Shown piece by piece: positions 32,170-41,141 of a stretch of DNA of 49,212 nt. The stretch comes from Bacteroidota bacterium (GTDB lineage: Bacteria > Bacteroidota > Bacteroidia > Chitinophagales > Chitinophagaceae): positions 8,998 to 58,209 of the forward strand of contig JABDAN010000013.1 in assembly GCA_013289175.1 (NCBI GenBank), given 5' to 3'. The notes beneath the pieces were generated by a model that saw only the letters and a program-made list of their open reading frames with translations, was not told the origin of the DNA and did no database searches. The number at the start of each line of letters is the position of its first letter. Position 1 is the first letter of the stretch. The position numbers and the translations under genes are program-made.

Positions 32170-32232
32170 TTCGTCGTATTTTCATATTGAGCCAATACCC
32201 GTGCTTGGAGTAATCTATTTAAAAAATAAACG

Positions 32233-32889
32233 ATGAAAATATTCAGGTCCTTTCTTGCTGCCCTGTTCATCCTGATTTCCGCTCAGGGTTTTGCACAACC
32301 ATTTGCCGACGAAATCCAGGCTTTTAAAACGCAGGATGCCGCAAAGCCACCACCCGAACATGCCATTCTTTTCATTGGAAGTTCCTCGTTTAGAAAATGG
32401 ACCGATGTCGCCAGTTATTTCCCGGGATATACCATCATCAACCGGGGATTTGGCGGATCGACCCTTCCGGACCTTGTCCGCTATGCCCCGGACATTATTT
32501 TCCCTTATCAACCCAAACAGGTCGTGATTTATTGCGGAGACAATGACCTGGCTTCTTCCGACAACATCAGTTCCGACTCCGTCTTTGAGCGCTTTAAAGT
32601 TTTATTTGAACTGATCCGAAAAAATATGCCTGGGGAAAACATCGTTTATGTTTCCATCAAACCCAGTCCGAGCCGGGCCAAGCTTTTCAAAAAGATGCAG
32701 AAAGCCAATCTGCTCATCCAGACCTTTCTTTCCATAAACAATCAGGCTTCTTTTGTCAATGTCTTTGATAAAATGCTCAATCCCGATGGATTGATCATGA
32801 CCGATATTTTTTTAGAAGACAATCTGCATATGAATGCCAAAGGATACGCCATCTGGCAAAAAGCCATGACTCCTTACTTATCTAAATAA
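32233..32889 (+). CDS. Secreted SGNH/GDSL-family esterase
   Basis: A 218-residue secreted protein with signal peptide ending GFAQ. All four SGNH blocks are visible: block I ILFIGSSSFRKW (nucleophile Ser51 in GSS), block II Gly in NRGFGGSTLPD, block III Asn in VIYCGDNDLASS, and block V D-N-L-H (Asp196, His199) in DNLHMNAKGYAIW. Such enzymes remove acetyl or other acyl groups from polysaccharides. It lies 63 bases after the GH43-like gene and 6 bases before the GH3 gene, so it is part of the same transcription unit and may deacylate the same glycan. Confidence 0.92.
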   Translation: MKIFRSFLAALFILISAQGFAQPFADEIQAFKTQDAAKPPPEHAILFIGSSSFRKWTDVASYFPGYTIINRGFGGSTLPDLVRYAPDIIFPYQPKQVVIYCGDNDLASSDNISSDSVFERFKVLFELIRKNMPGENIVYVSIKPSPSRAKLFKKMQKANLLIQTFLSINNQASFVNVFDKMLNPDGLIMTDIFLEDNLHMNAKGYAIWQKAMTPYLSK

Positions 32890-32895
32890 ACAAAC

Positions 32896-35205
32896 ATGAA
32901 AAGCGTATTAACGATTTTGCCCATGCTCTTTCTGGCTCTGACGATCCAGGCGCAGGATCCCAAAATGAATACTTATGTCAGCAACCTGATGAGTAAGATG
33001 ACGCTCGATGAAGAGATCGGTCAGCTGAACCTGGTAATCCCAGGCGGAGCGGTGACGGGCTCTGTGGTCAGCAAAGACGTCGACAATAAAATCCGCCAGG
33101 GAATGGTAGGCGGTTTGTTTGGCATTACCGGACCTGATAAGGTAAGACAGGCACAAGACATCGCGGTGAAAGAAACCCGGTTGCACATTCCGCTGATCTT
33201 TGGTCTGGATGTTATCCATGGACACCGAACTATTTTTCCTATTCCCTTGGGACTCTCCTGTTCCTGGGATACGATCCTGATTGAAAAAAGTGCCCGCATC
33301 GCTGCCCGCGAAGCGAGTGCCGATGGCCTGGCGTGGGCATTCTCCCCCATGGTGGACATCGCCCGTGACCCTCGCTGGGGAAGGGTTTCAGAAGGTTCCG
33401 GCGAGGATCCTACCCTGGGGTCAGCGATCGCGGCAGCCATGGTGAAGGGCTATCAGGGAAAAGACCTGCGCAATTCGGAAACGGTTATGGCTTGTGTAAA
33501 ACATTTCGCATTGTATGGCGGTGCCGAAGCCGGACGCGAATACAATACGGTTGATATGAGCCGGATTAAAATGTACCAGTATTATCTGCCCCCTTATAAA
33601 GCGGCCATTGATGCCGGAGCCGGATCCATTATGAGTTCCTTCAATGAGATCGATGGTATACCGGCCACGGGTAACCGCTGGCTGCTGACAGACCTATTGC
33701 GCAAGCAGTGGAAATTCAACGGCATGGTCGTATCGGACTATACGTCACTCAGTGAAATGTCTGCACACGGGATGGGTGACCTGGCTATGGTATCAGCGCT
33801 GGCCCTGCATGCAGGCCTGGATATGGACATGGTAGCCGAAGGATTTCTGGCAAAACTGAAACAAGATCTAAACAACGGGTTCGTGACCCGGCAGGAAATC
33901 GACCAGGCCTGCCGACGGGTTCTGGAAGCCAAATATAAACTCGGGCTCTTTTCAGATCCTTATTCAAGAATGAATACAGAAAGAGCGGTCAAAGAATTGC
34001 TTTCCAGTGATAACCGCCGGTTTGCCCGGGAACTGGCTGCTCATTCCTTTGTACTGCTCAAGAACAGCAATCAGCTGCTTCCCTTGAAGAAATCCGGAAC
34101 CATCGCCCTGGTAGGACCCCTGGCCGATAACCATCGCAATATGTTGGGTACCTGGAGCGTGTCGGGAGATCCGTCCAAGTCGGTAACGGTTATGGAAGGA
34201 ATAAAAAATGTCGCCGGTTCCTCGGTAAATATCATTTATGCCAAGGGTGCCAATATTTCGGATGATTCCATGTTGGTAAAACGCACCAATACCCTCGGCA
34301 TCGAGATAGAACCGGAGACCAGAACCCCGGAAGCCTTGCTGGAAGAAGCGGTAGCAGCCGCTACCAAATCCGATGTAGTGGTGGCAGTACTGGGCGAAGC
34401 AGCCGACATGAGCGGGGAGTCATCCAGCCGGGCGGATATAACCATTCCGGAAAGCCAGGAAAACTTGTTGAAAGCCCTGGTGAAAACCGGCAAACCGGTT
34501 GTACTGGTTCTTTTCAACGGACGACCTCTGATTCTAAATTGGGAAAATAAAAATGCGGGAGCCATCCTGGACGCCTGGTTTGGAGGCACCGAAGCAGGCA
34601 ATGCCATTGCTGATGTGTTATTTGGTGAGTACAATCCTTCCGGCAAGCTAACGATGACCTTTCCTGCCCATGCCGGTCAGATTCCCATTTATTATAATCA
34701 TAAAAATACAGGTCGGCCTTATATGGATGATGGCAATTCCAAATTCAGATCTGATTACCTGGATATTTCCAATGACCCGCTTTATCCTTTTGGCTTCGGG
34801 CTGAGTTATACCAACTTCTCTTACAGTCCGATTTCGCTCAGCGCATCGACCATTGCCGTTTCACAACCAGTAACCATCAAAGTAACGATCACCAATACCG
34901 GAAATTATGATGGAGAAGAAACCGCGCAGCTCTATGTCCGGGATCTGGTAGCCACCGTCACCCAACCGGTAAAGTCATTGAAAAAATTTCAGAAAGTCTA
35001 TTTGAAGAAAGGAGAGAGTAAGGAAATCAGCTTTACCCTTCAAACCGATGATCTCAAATATGTCAACAGCGATTTACGGTGGGTATATGAACCGGGTGCT
35101 TTCAAAGTAATGGTGGGTGGCAATTCCCGGGACCTGGTACAGGCCGATCTGATGGGAATCCAGTCCTTGCCCAAAAGCTCCATGACGAAGACTCCCAAAA
35201 ACTAG
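32896..35205 (+). CDS. bglX: Periplasmic glycoside hydrolase family 3 beta-glucosidase (BglX-like)
   Basis: A 769-residue GH3 enzyme with signal peptide ending IQAQ. The N-terminal TIM-barrel domain contains the substrate-binding KHFALYGGAEAGREYNTVDMS block and the nucleophile Asp281 in VVSDYTSLSEM. The C-terminal alpha/beta domain starts near residue 380 (HSFVLLKNSNQLLPLKKSGTIALVGPLAD) and a fibronectin III-like domain closes the protein (about 660-755, ETAQLYVRDLVATVTQPVKSLKKF). Length and layout match BglX. It would cleave terminal glucose from oligosaccharides made by the upstream enzymes, in the periplasm. In other Bacteroidota a GH3 next to a GH144 acts on sophoro-oligosaccharides, which is a testable possibility here. 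Confidence 0.95.
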   Translation: MKSVLTILPMLFLALTIQAQDPKMNTYVSNLMSKMTLDEEIGQLNLVIPGGAVTGSVVSKDVDNKIRQGMVGGLFGITGPDKVRQAQDIAVKETRLHIPLIFGLDVIHGHRTIFPIPLGLSCSWDTILIEKSARIAAREASADGLAWAFSPMVDIARDPRWGRVSEGSGEDPTLGSAIAAAMVKGYQGKDLRNSETVMACVKHFALYGGAEAGREYNTVDMSRIKMYQYYLPPYKAAIDAGAGSIMSSFNEIDGIPATGNRWLLTDLLRKQWKFNGMVVSDYTSLSEMSAHGMGDLAMVSALALHAGLDMDMVAEGFLAKLKQDLNNGFVTRQEIDQACRRVLEAKYKLGLFSDPYSRMNTERAVKELLSSDNRRFARELAAHSFVLLKNSNQLLPLKKSGTIALVGPLADNHRNMLGTWSVSGDPSKSVTVMEGIKNVAGSSVNIIYAKGANISDDSMLVKRTNTLGIEIEPETRTPEALLEEAVAAATKSDVVVAVLGEAADMSGESSSRADITIPESQENLLKALVKTGKPVVLVLFNGRPLILNWENKNAGAILDAWFGGTEAGNAIADVLFGEYNPSGKLTMTFPAHAGQIPIYYNHKNTGRPYMDDGNSKFRSDYLDISNDPLYPFGFGLSYTNFSYSPISLSASTIAVSQPVTIKVTITNTGNYDGEETAQLYVRDLVATVTQPVKSLKKFQKVYLKKGESKEISFTLQTDDLKYVNSDLRWVYEPGAFKVMVGGNSRDLVQADLMGIQSLPKSSMTKTPKN

Positions 35206-35308
35206 GGGAATGACCAAAAGATTTACCGGCGGCCAACATCGGCCGTCGGATCCTGAAAGGTCTCTGGATTCATCGACCCCGATTCAAATCATGCTTTAAT
35301 TTTTAAGG

Positions 35309-35920
35309 ATGCAACAAGTCAGTAATATTATTTTCGATCTAGGGGGTGTCATCATGGAAATTGATGTCAAACAGACCCTACGGGCCTTTACCCAACTGGG
35401 CATCGACAATATCCAGGAATACTTTGGACATGGCTTTGCCGCTTCCTTTTTCAGCGACCACGAAGCCGGCAGGCTTTCGGATGCCGATTTCCTGAAAGAA
35501 ATTAAAAACCTCCTGCCCGAGGAGGTGACCGATGAAGCGGTTGTCCAAGCCTGGAATGCCCTGCTTTTGTATTTCCCCACCGAAAGGATTGATTTACTCC
35601 GGTCCCTGAAGGGCCGGTACCGCCTTTTTTTGTACAGCAACACCAACGCCATCCACTACCGAAAATTCAGCGAAATCTACCAGCATTCCTTTGGAAGCCG
35701 GCTGGAAGACCTTTTTGAAAAAGCCTATTTTTCCCATTCTTTGGGCCATAGAAAGCCGGATTTGGGCGGATTTCAGCAAATTATCGCCGAAAATGGCCTG
35801 GATTTGCAAAAAACCCTTTTTGTCGATGACGCCCTGATCAATGTCGAAGGAGCTATCCGGGCAGGCATGAAAGGACTCTACCTTCCCCCAGGATTTTTCA
35901 TCACAGATATACGGTGGTAG
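35309..35920 (+). CDS. HAD-superfamily (subfamily IA) phosphatase, YihX-like
   Basis: A 203-residue HAD phosphatase. Motif I is IIFDLGGVIME with nucleophile Asp10; the usual second Asp is Gly, as in YihX and related enzymes that use DLGxV. Motif II is FLYSNTNAIHY, motif III the lysine in LGHRKPD, and motif IV TLFVDDALINVEGA. The cap is the small helical type (residues about 15-85). YihX acts on alpha-glucose-1-phosphate; this activity is possible here, given the preceding glucan genes, but not shown by the sequence. It starts 103 bases after the GH3 gene, with TTTTAAGG before the ATG. Confidence 0.9.
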   Translation: MQQVSNIIFDLGGVIMEIDVKQTLRAFTQLGIDNIQEYFGHGFAASFFSDHEAGRLSDADFLKEIKNLLPEEVTDEAVVQAWNALLLYFPTERIDLLRSLKGRYRLFLYSNTNAIHYRKFSEIYQHSFGSRLEDLFEKAYFSHSLGHRKPDLGGFQQIIAENGLDLQKTLFVDDALINVEGAIRAGMKGLYLPPGFFITDIRW

Positions 35921-35983
35921 GGGAATGGTCTGAAACCACGTCAAGGCAGCCTAAAGACATAAGGTGTTTGAATTCGGGGTGAA

Positions 35984-36223
35984 TTACTTGATTTCCTCAA
36001 AATCAATGTATTCCCCTACTTTGGAAGGCTGGGAACCAGCCTGGCTTTTTTGGTTTGCATGGGGACTTTCGGGCTCTGTATTTACGGAGGACCTGCGCCT
36101 TTGCCCGTTTAAGTCCGAAAACTGCTGGCGCATATGACGGGTGGTCCTGAACACGGGGATCAGGAACCCCGCGATAAAGCGGTAAAGCAGGTAGCCTACC
36201 AGGGCCAGGACAAAAATATTCAT
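35984..36223 (-). CDS. DUF4834-family small membrane protein
   Basis: A 79-residue protein with one N-terminal membrane helix (MNIFVLALVGYLLYRFIAGFLIP), a short basic stretch, a polar low-complexity middle and the conserved acidic ending GEYIDFEEIK. This is the pattern of DUF4834 proteins, which are widespread in Bacteroidota and uncharacterised. The ATG at 36223 is used; the frame continues to a TTG at 36232. It is transcribed away from rimP, with the rimP promoter about 70 bases from its start. Confidence 0.75.
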   Translation of the reverse strand: MNIFVLALVGYLLYRFIAGFLIPVFRTTRHMRQQFSDLNGQRRRSSVNTEPESPHANQKSQAGSQPSKVGEYIDFEEIK

Positions 36224-36291
36224 GGGATACAAATTTAATATAGGAAGGCCAAAAACCCCTGTTAAAACATTACCGAATTTTAAATAGCATT

Positions 36292-36324
36292 TTTGGGGGA
36301 AATAGAATAAATCCGTTAAATTTG
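36292..36324 (+). promoter_or_regulatory. Bacteroidota-type promoter for rimP-nusA-infB
   Basis: TAAATTTG at 36317-36324 matches the -7 consensus TAnnTTTG exactly, and TTTG at 36292-36295 is the -33 element, with a 21-base spacer inside the usual range. Transcription would start near 36331, giving a leader of about 50 bases. Confidence 0.75.
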
Positions 36325-36345
36325 CAGCCGGTATAGTGAAACAAC

Positions 36346-36373
36346 AGGAAGGGAACGCAATCGTTCCCTTCTT
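36346..36373 (+). promoter_or_regulatory. Leader hairpin before rimP
   Basis: The arms AGGAAGGGAACG (36346-36357) and CGTTCCCTTCTT (36362-36373) pair over 12 positions with one G-T pair and a 4-base loop. A T-rich tail and the rimP ATG (36382) follow within 8 bases. It fills most of the predicted leader and could act as an attenuator or as a site for translational or NusA-dependent control. Confidence 0.6.
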
Positions 36374-36381
36374 CTTTTCAT

Positions 36382-36873
36382 ATGGATAAGGAAACGCAAT
36401 TGGAAAGGATCCGTGAAATGGTCGAGGAGATCCTCCGGGATGAGCCGGTTTATTTTCTGGTGGATCTTAGGATCAAACCGACCCACAACATCAAGGTTTT
36501 TCTGGATGGCGACGACGGCATCACGATTGAAAAATGTGTGCGGGTGAACCGGATGCTGTATAAGAAGCTGGAAGAAGTGGCGCTCTACCCTGAAGGCGAT
36601 TTTTCGCTTGAAGTGTCTTCGGCCGGACTGGATGAACCATTAAAATCTCTGCGCCAGTATAAAAAAAATATTGGCCGCCCGGTAGAAATATCACTGTTGG
36701 ACGGTGAGCGCAAAGAAGGGATTTTGAAGGAAGTGACCGGTGAAGGTCTGGTGCTGGAAGAAGCGATTTTGAAACCGGCGATGGGAAAACTTCCCCCTAA
36801 GAAAAAAGAAGTCAGTGATCATGTGTATTTATTCAACAATATAAAATCAACCAAAATCCAGGTAGTTTTTTAA
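36382..36873 (+). CDS. rimP: Ribosome maturation factor RimP
   Basis: A 163-residue protein needed for 30S subunit assembly. Seen are the N-terminal alpha/beta domain with VYFLVDLRIKPTHNIKVFLDGDDGITIEKCVRVNRML, the family signature DFSLEVSSAGLDEPLKSLRQYKKNIGRPVEI, and the C-terminal SH3-like part ending in IKSTKIQVVF. The KKKEVSDHVYLFNNIKSTKI ending is typical of Bacteroidota RimP. It is the first gene of rimP-nusA-infB; nusA starts 21 bases after its stop. Expression is probably influenced by the leader hairpin just before the ATG. Confidence 0.96.
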   Translation: MDKETQLERIREMVEEILRDEPVYFLVDLRIKPTHNIKVFLDGDDGITIEKCVRVNRMLYKKLEEVALYPEGDFSLEVSSAGLDEPLKSLRQYKKNIGRPVEISLLDGERKEGILKEVTGEGLVLEEAILKPAMGKLPPKKKEVSDHVYLFNNIKSTKIQVVF

Positions 36874-36894
36874 CTGGATTTAAAAAGATCGGTT

Positions 36895-38142
36895 ATGGCA
36901 AGTATCAATTTAATCGAAGCTTTCCAGGATTTCAAGGAAGCTGAAAATATTGACCGTCCCACAATGATGAAAGTGGTGGAAGACGTATTCAAAACCCTGT
37001 TGCGCAAAAAATATGGCAGCGATGAAAATTTTGATGTTATCGTCAATGCGGAGAAGGGTGACCTTGAAATCATGCGCAGGCGTACGATAGTAGAAAACGG
37101 TGCAGTAGAGGATCCACTGGCACAAATCGCATACAGCGATGCAGTGAAACTGGAACCGGATTACGAAGTGGGTGAAGACCTCTACGAAGAAATCGAGATC
37201 CTCGATTTTGGACGCCGGGCCATCCTGGCTGCCAAACAAACGCTGGCCAGCCGGATCGGCGACCTGAAAAAAAATGTCCTGGTAAAAAAATACAGTGAGC
37301 GCATCGGTGAAATCATCAATGCCGAAGTTTATCAGGTCTGGAAAAAGGAAATTCTGCTGCTCGACGAAGAAGGCAATGAACTGATCCTGCCCAAATCCGA
37401 ACAGATCCCTCAGGACTATTTTAAAAAAGGAGAAAGTATCCGTTCGGTCGTAAAGAAAGTGGATATGAAGAACAATTCTCCGGTCATCATCCTTTCAAGA
37501 ACCAGTCCGCTGTTTCTGGCCAAGCTGCTGGAAATCGAAGTGCCTGAAATATTTGACGGGCTGATTGTCATTAAAAAAATCGTTCGCGAACCCGGCGAAA
37601 GAGCCAAGGTAGCGGTAGAGTCTTATGACGACCGCATCGATCCGGTCGGAGCCTGCGTGGGAATGAAGGGAAGCCGGATCCATGGCATTGTGCGGGAACT
37701 GAAAAATGAAAACATCGATGTTATCAACTATACCAACAACATCCAGTTGCTCCTTCAGCGTTCTTTGACGCCTTCCAAAATTACGAGCATGGACATAGAC
37801 AGCGAAAAGCTGCATGTAAATGTCTACTTAAAACCAGACCAGGTTTCCCTGGCGATCGGAAGGAAAGGGGTCAATATTAAATTGGCCCAGGAGTTGACAG
37901 GATATTCCATTGATGTTTTCCGGGACAATGAGGGAGAGACAACAGAGTTCGACATCGACCTGGATGAATTCAGCGACGAAATTGAGACCTGGATCATTGA
38001 CGAACTCAAAAGGATCGGATGTGATACAGCCCACAGCGTGCTGGATTTGTCGGTAGAAGAACTGGAACGCCGAACAGACCTTGAAAAAGAGACGATTGAA
38101 GAAGTTCGCCGTGTACTCAAAGAAGAATTCGAAAAAGAATAA
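36895..38142 (+). CDS. nusA: Transcription termination/antitermination protein NusA
   Basis: A 415-residue NusA. The N-terminal RNA-polymerase-binding domain (about 1-125, INLIEAFQDFKEAENIDRPTMMKVVEDVFKTLL) is followed by the S1 domain (about 135-200), KH1 (VESYDDRIDPVGACVGMKGSRI, about 240-305) and KH2 (DQVSLAIGRKGVNIKLAQELTGYSIDVF, about 315-350). The end (about 360-415) is acidic with one helix-hairpin-helix-like segment (IGCDTAHSVLDLSVEELERRTDL) instead of the two acidic repeats of E. coli, giving the shorter length usual in Bacteroidota. It binds RNA polymerase and controls pausing and termination. Confidence 0.97.
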   Translation: MASINLIEAFQDFKEAENIDRPTMMKVVEDVFKTLLRKKYGSDENFDVIVNAEKGDLEIMRRRTIVENGAVEDPLAQIAYSDAVKLEPDYEVGEDLYEEIEILDFGRRAILAAKQTLASRIGDLKKNVLVKKYSERIGEIINAEVYQVWKKEILLLDEEGNELILPKSEQIPQDYFKKGESIRSVVKKVDMKNNSPVIILSRTSPLFLAKLLEIEVPEIFDGLIVIKKIVREPGERAKVAVESYDDRIDPVGACVGMKGSRIHGIVRELKNENIDVINYTNNIQLLLQRSLTPSKITSMDIDSEKLHVNVYLKPDQVSLAIGRKGVNIKLAQELTGYSIDVFRDNEGETTEFDIDLDEFSDEIETWIIDELKRIGCDTAHSVLDLSVEELERRTDLEKETIEEVRRVLKEEFEKE

Positions 38143-38207
38143 TCCTGCATCATGATTTTATGATTACGGGTATTGTTCATTATAAATCATTTATAACTAC
38201 ATGACAG

Positions 38208-38225
38208 CGGTCCATGGACGGACCG
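38208..38225 (+). promoter_or_regulatory. Small hairpin in the nusA-infB spacer
   Basis: CGGTCC (38208-38213) and GGACCG (38220-38225) form a 6-bp G+C-rich stem with a 6-base loop, about 22 bases before the infB start. No T run follows, so it is not a terminator; it may be a processing or translation-control site. Confidence 0.35.
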
Positions 38226-38247
38226 TCAGTTCATGGACCCAATTCAT

Positions 38248-41043
38248 ATGGCAGAAACGACAACACCACGTTTAATGGCAGCAGCCAAGGAATTCAACAT
38301 CGGCAAAGAAACGCTGGTGGATTTTCTGGTTGGAAAAGGATTTAGTAAAGAGGACCTGAAGCCCACGGCAAAACTGACCGATGACATGTACCGGTCCCTT
38401 CAGCACGAATTTCAAGGGGACAAAACGGCCAAGCTGAAGAGCAATCAGATCGATCTTCCCAAAGGCAGTGTAGAAGCCAAACGAAAGAAAGAGGATGAAA
38501 CGGTTCTTTTCAGAAAAGAACCCAAGAAAGTAGTAAAGGAAGAACCGGTAGTGGAAGAAGTGAAACCGGTCAAAATCGAAGAGCCCAAGAAAGAACCAGA
38601 AATTATAAAGATCGAGGTACCCGATATTGAAGGACCGAAAATCATTGATAAAATCGATCTCTCCACAATCGATTCCTCTACCCGGCCAAAGAAAACGGCC
38701 AAGAAAAAGGAGCCGGAAGAAAAGCCCGTTGTCGCAGAAGAAATCAAGCCGCCCGTCACAGAGGAAAAAACAGAGTTGGTCACGGAAGAATCCGAGCCCG
38801 ACCTGGAAAAAGCGGAAGAAGCTACCATAGAAAATATTCAGGTTGACAAAATTGAAGGGCCCCGCATCCTGGGTAAAATTGATCTACCCCTGGAAACAGA
38901 GAAGCCCAAACAGGTCGACGAAAAAAGAAAAAGAAAACGCATTCCCATCGAAAAAAGAGAGGGAGGCGGCAACAACAACGGAAAACCTTCTGGCACGGGC
39001 ACGCCCGTTCAGCGGGACCCCACCCGTCCCAGCAGCGGAGCCAAACCCATCCTGCGCAGAGACCTGCGTTCTCCAGCCAGCAATACCAACCGGAGCACCG
39101 CCAATCCGCGGGATCAGAAAGAAATCGATAAAAAAGAAATTCAGGAAAAGATCCGCGAAACCCAGGCCAAACTGGCCGGAACAGGAGGACGCGGAAGAGG
39201 TAGCAAGGCCAAATACCGTCGGGCACGCCGGGAAGAAAATGCAGAACAGACCGGCAGCGAGCAACAGGAAAGCAATAAGCTCCAGGTAACAGAATTTATC
39301 AGCGTCAGCGAATTGTCCAACCTGATTGACGTGAGTTATGCCGATATCATCAGCAAATGTATGAGCCTAGGTATGATGGTTTCCATCAACCAGCGGCTCG
39401 AAGCCGATGTCATCGAACTGGTGGCCGGCGAATTCGGCTATACCGTGGAATTCATCGGAATAGACGATGCCCTGGAATTGGAAGAAGAGGAAATTGTAGA
39501 CACCCCCGAAGACCTGATTCCCCGCTCCCCGGTGGTAACCATCATGGGGCATGTGGATCATGGTAAAACCTCTTTATTGGACTTTATCCGGGAAGCCAAT
39601 GTGGTGGCCGGTGAAGCAGGCGGTATCACCCAGCATATCGGTGCCTACCAGGTGACCACGGCCAATGGAAAGAAAATAACCTTTCTGGATACACCAGGCC
39701 ATGAAGCCTTTACGGCCATGAGAGCCCGCGGTGCCAAGGCCGCCGATATAGCCATCATCGTTATCGCAGCCGATGACGCCATCATGCCGCAGACCAAGGA
39801 GGCGATTTCACATGCTCAGGCGGCAAATCTCCCGATGGTTTTTGCCATCAATAAAATTGATAAAGAAGGGGCCAACCCCGAAAAGATAAAAGAACAGCTG
39901 GCCGGAATGAATATCCTGGTGGAAGACTGGGGCGGAAAGTTCCAGAGTCAGGAGATCTCTGCCAAGAAAGGTCAGAACGTGGACCTGCTGCTGGAAAAAA
40001 TCCTGCTCGAAGCTGAAATCCTGGATCTAAAATCCAATCCCAACCGGGAAGCCTCGGGAACCGTCATAGAAGCTTCGCTGGACAAAGGCCGTGGTTATGT
40101 CGCCACCGTCCTGGTACAGGGCGGAACGCTGAAAAGCGGTGACCTGGTGGTGTCCGGGCAGTATTTTGGCCGCATCAAAGCCATGTTCAATGAAAGAAAT
40201 AAAAAAATTGAAGACGCACCCCCTTCTTCCCCGGTTTTACTGCTGGGATTAAACGGGGCGCCGCAGGCGGGTGAAAAATTCAAGGTTTTTGCCGATGAAG
40301 CAGAAGCCAAAGAAACTGCCAACCGGCGCGGACAGCTGGCTCGCGAACAGGGTATCCGGACCAAGAAACATATTACGCTCGACGAAATCGGTCGCCGTCT
40401 GGCCCTGGGCAACTTTAAAGAACTCAACCTGATCCTCAAAGGAGACGTGGACGGTTCGGTGGAAGCCTTGAGTGATTCCTTGCAGAAACTTTCCACCGAG
40501 GAAATCGCCGTCAAAGTAGTTCACAAGGCCGTGGGTGCGATTACCGAAAGTGATGTATTGCTCGCCACCGCTTCGGACGCCGTCGTGGTAGGATTTAATG
40601 TAAGGCCTTCGGTGCAGGCAGCAAGGCTGGCAGAAAATGAAGGGGTGCAGATCAAAACCTATTCGATCATCTATAACGCGATCGAAGAAGTGAAAAGCGC
40701 CATGGAAGGGATGCTTGAACCAAAAATTCAGGAAAAGGTGGTGGCCAATGTGGAGATACGCAATGTCTTCAAATTCGATAAGGCGACTGTTGCAGGATGT
40801 TATGTGCTGGACGGGAAGATCTATCGCAATTCCAAGATCCGCCTGGTTCGCGACGGCATTGTCGTCTATCCGGTGGGAGAAGGGGCTACGGCAGAACTGG
40901 CCTCCCTGAAACGTTTTAAAGACGATGCCAAAGAAGTGCCTTCCAGCATGGAATGCGGACTGACCATTAAAAATTTCAGTGATTACCACGTCGGAGATAT
41001 TGTAGAAGCCTACGAAGAAGAGGAAGTCAAAAGAACTTTGTAG
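38248..41043 (+). CDS. infB: Translation initiation factor IF-2
   Basis: A 931-residue IF-2. The ATG at 38248 ([19 protein letters not shown]) is preferred to one at 38233. An IF2_N domain (about 1-60) is followed by a long charged Lys/Glu/Pro-rich linker (about 70-335) containing two copies of an I-E-G-P-[KR]-I-[IL]-[GD]-K-I-D motif, a second IF2_N-like domain (about 345-410), then the GTPase: [12 protein letters not shown] (G1, about 433), [10 protein letters not shown] (G2), [12 protein letters not shown] (G3), NKIDKEG (G4) and SAKKGQN (G5). Two beta-barrel domains and the C-terminal fMet-tRNA-binding domain complete it. It guides initiator tRNA to the ribosome. It ends the rimP operon, with a terminator downstream. 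Confidence 0.97.
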   Translation: MAETTTPRLMAAAKEFNIGKETLVDFLVGKGFSKEDLKPTAKLTDDMYRSLQHEFQGDKTAKLKSNQIDLPKGSVEAKRKKEDETVLFRKEPKKVVKEEPVVEEVKPVKIEEPKKEPEIIKIEVPDIEGPKIIDKIDLSTIDSSTRPKKTAKKKEPEEKPVVAEEIKPPVTEEKTELVTEESEPDLEKAEEATIENIQVDKIEGPRILGKIDLPLETEKPKQVDEKRKRKRIPIEKREGGGNNNGKPSGTGTPVQRDPTRPSSGAKPILRRDLRSPASNTNRSTANPRDQKEIDKKEIQEKIRETQAKLAGTGGRGRGSKAKYRRARREENAEQTGSEQQESNKLQVTEFISVSELSNLIDVSYADIISKCMSLGMMVSINQRLEADVIELVAGEFGYTVEFIGIDDALELEEEEIVDTPEDLIPRSPVVTIMGHVDHGKTSLLDFIREANVVAGEAGGITQHIGAYQVTTANGKKITFLDTPGHEAFTAMRARGAKAADIAIIVIAADDAIMPQTKEAISHAQAANLPMVFAINKIDKEGANPEKIKEQLAGMNILVEDWGGKFQSQEISAKKGQNVDLLLEKILLEAEILDLKSNPNREASGTVIEASLDKGRGYVATVLVQGGTLKSGDLVVSGQYFGRIKAMFNERNKKIEDAPPSSPVLLLGLNGAPQAGEKFKVFADEAEAKETANRRGQLAREQGIRTKKHITLDEIGRRLALGNFKELNLILKGDVDGSVEALSDSLQKLSTEEIAVKVVHKAVGAITESDVLLATASDAVVVGFNVRPSVQAARLAENEGVQIKTYSIIYNAIEEVKSAMEGMLEPKIQEKVVANVEIRNVFKFDKATVAGCYVLDGKIYRNSKIRLVRDGIVVYPVGEGATAELASLKRFKDDAKEVPSSMECGLTIKNFSDYHVGDIVEAYEEEEVKRTL

Positions 41044-41080
41044 ACCTCCTGAACTGCCAGCAATATTTTGTTAAAACACT

Positions 41081-41118
41081 CATCCTGATCCCTGAAGGCA
41101 GGGAATGGATGTATTTTT
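41081..41118 (+). terminator. Terminator of the rimP-nusA-infB operon
   Basis: CATCC and TCCCTG (41081-41094) pair with CAGGGA and GGATG (41099-41111) around an AAGG loop, with a small internal mismatch, followed by TATTTTT. It lies 38 bases after the infB stop. Confidence 0.65.
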
Positions 41119-41141
41119 GAAATGTTCTCAGATTTTCATTT

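Noticed and set aside
35221..35260. G+C-rich inverted repeat after the GH3 gene
   Set aside because: Only short imperfect arms around GCGGCC/GGCCG and no T run after them, so a terminator is not supported.
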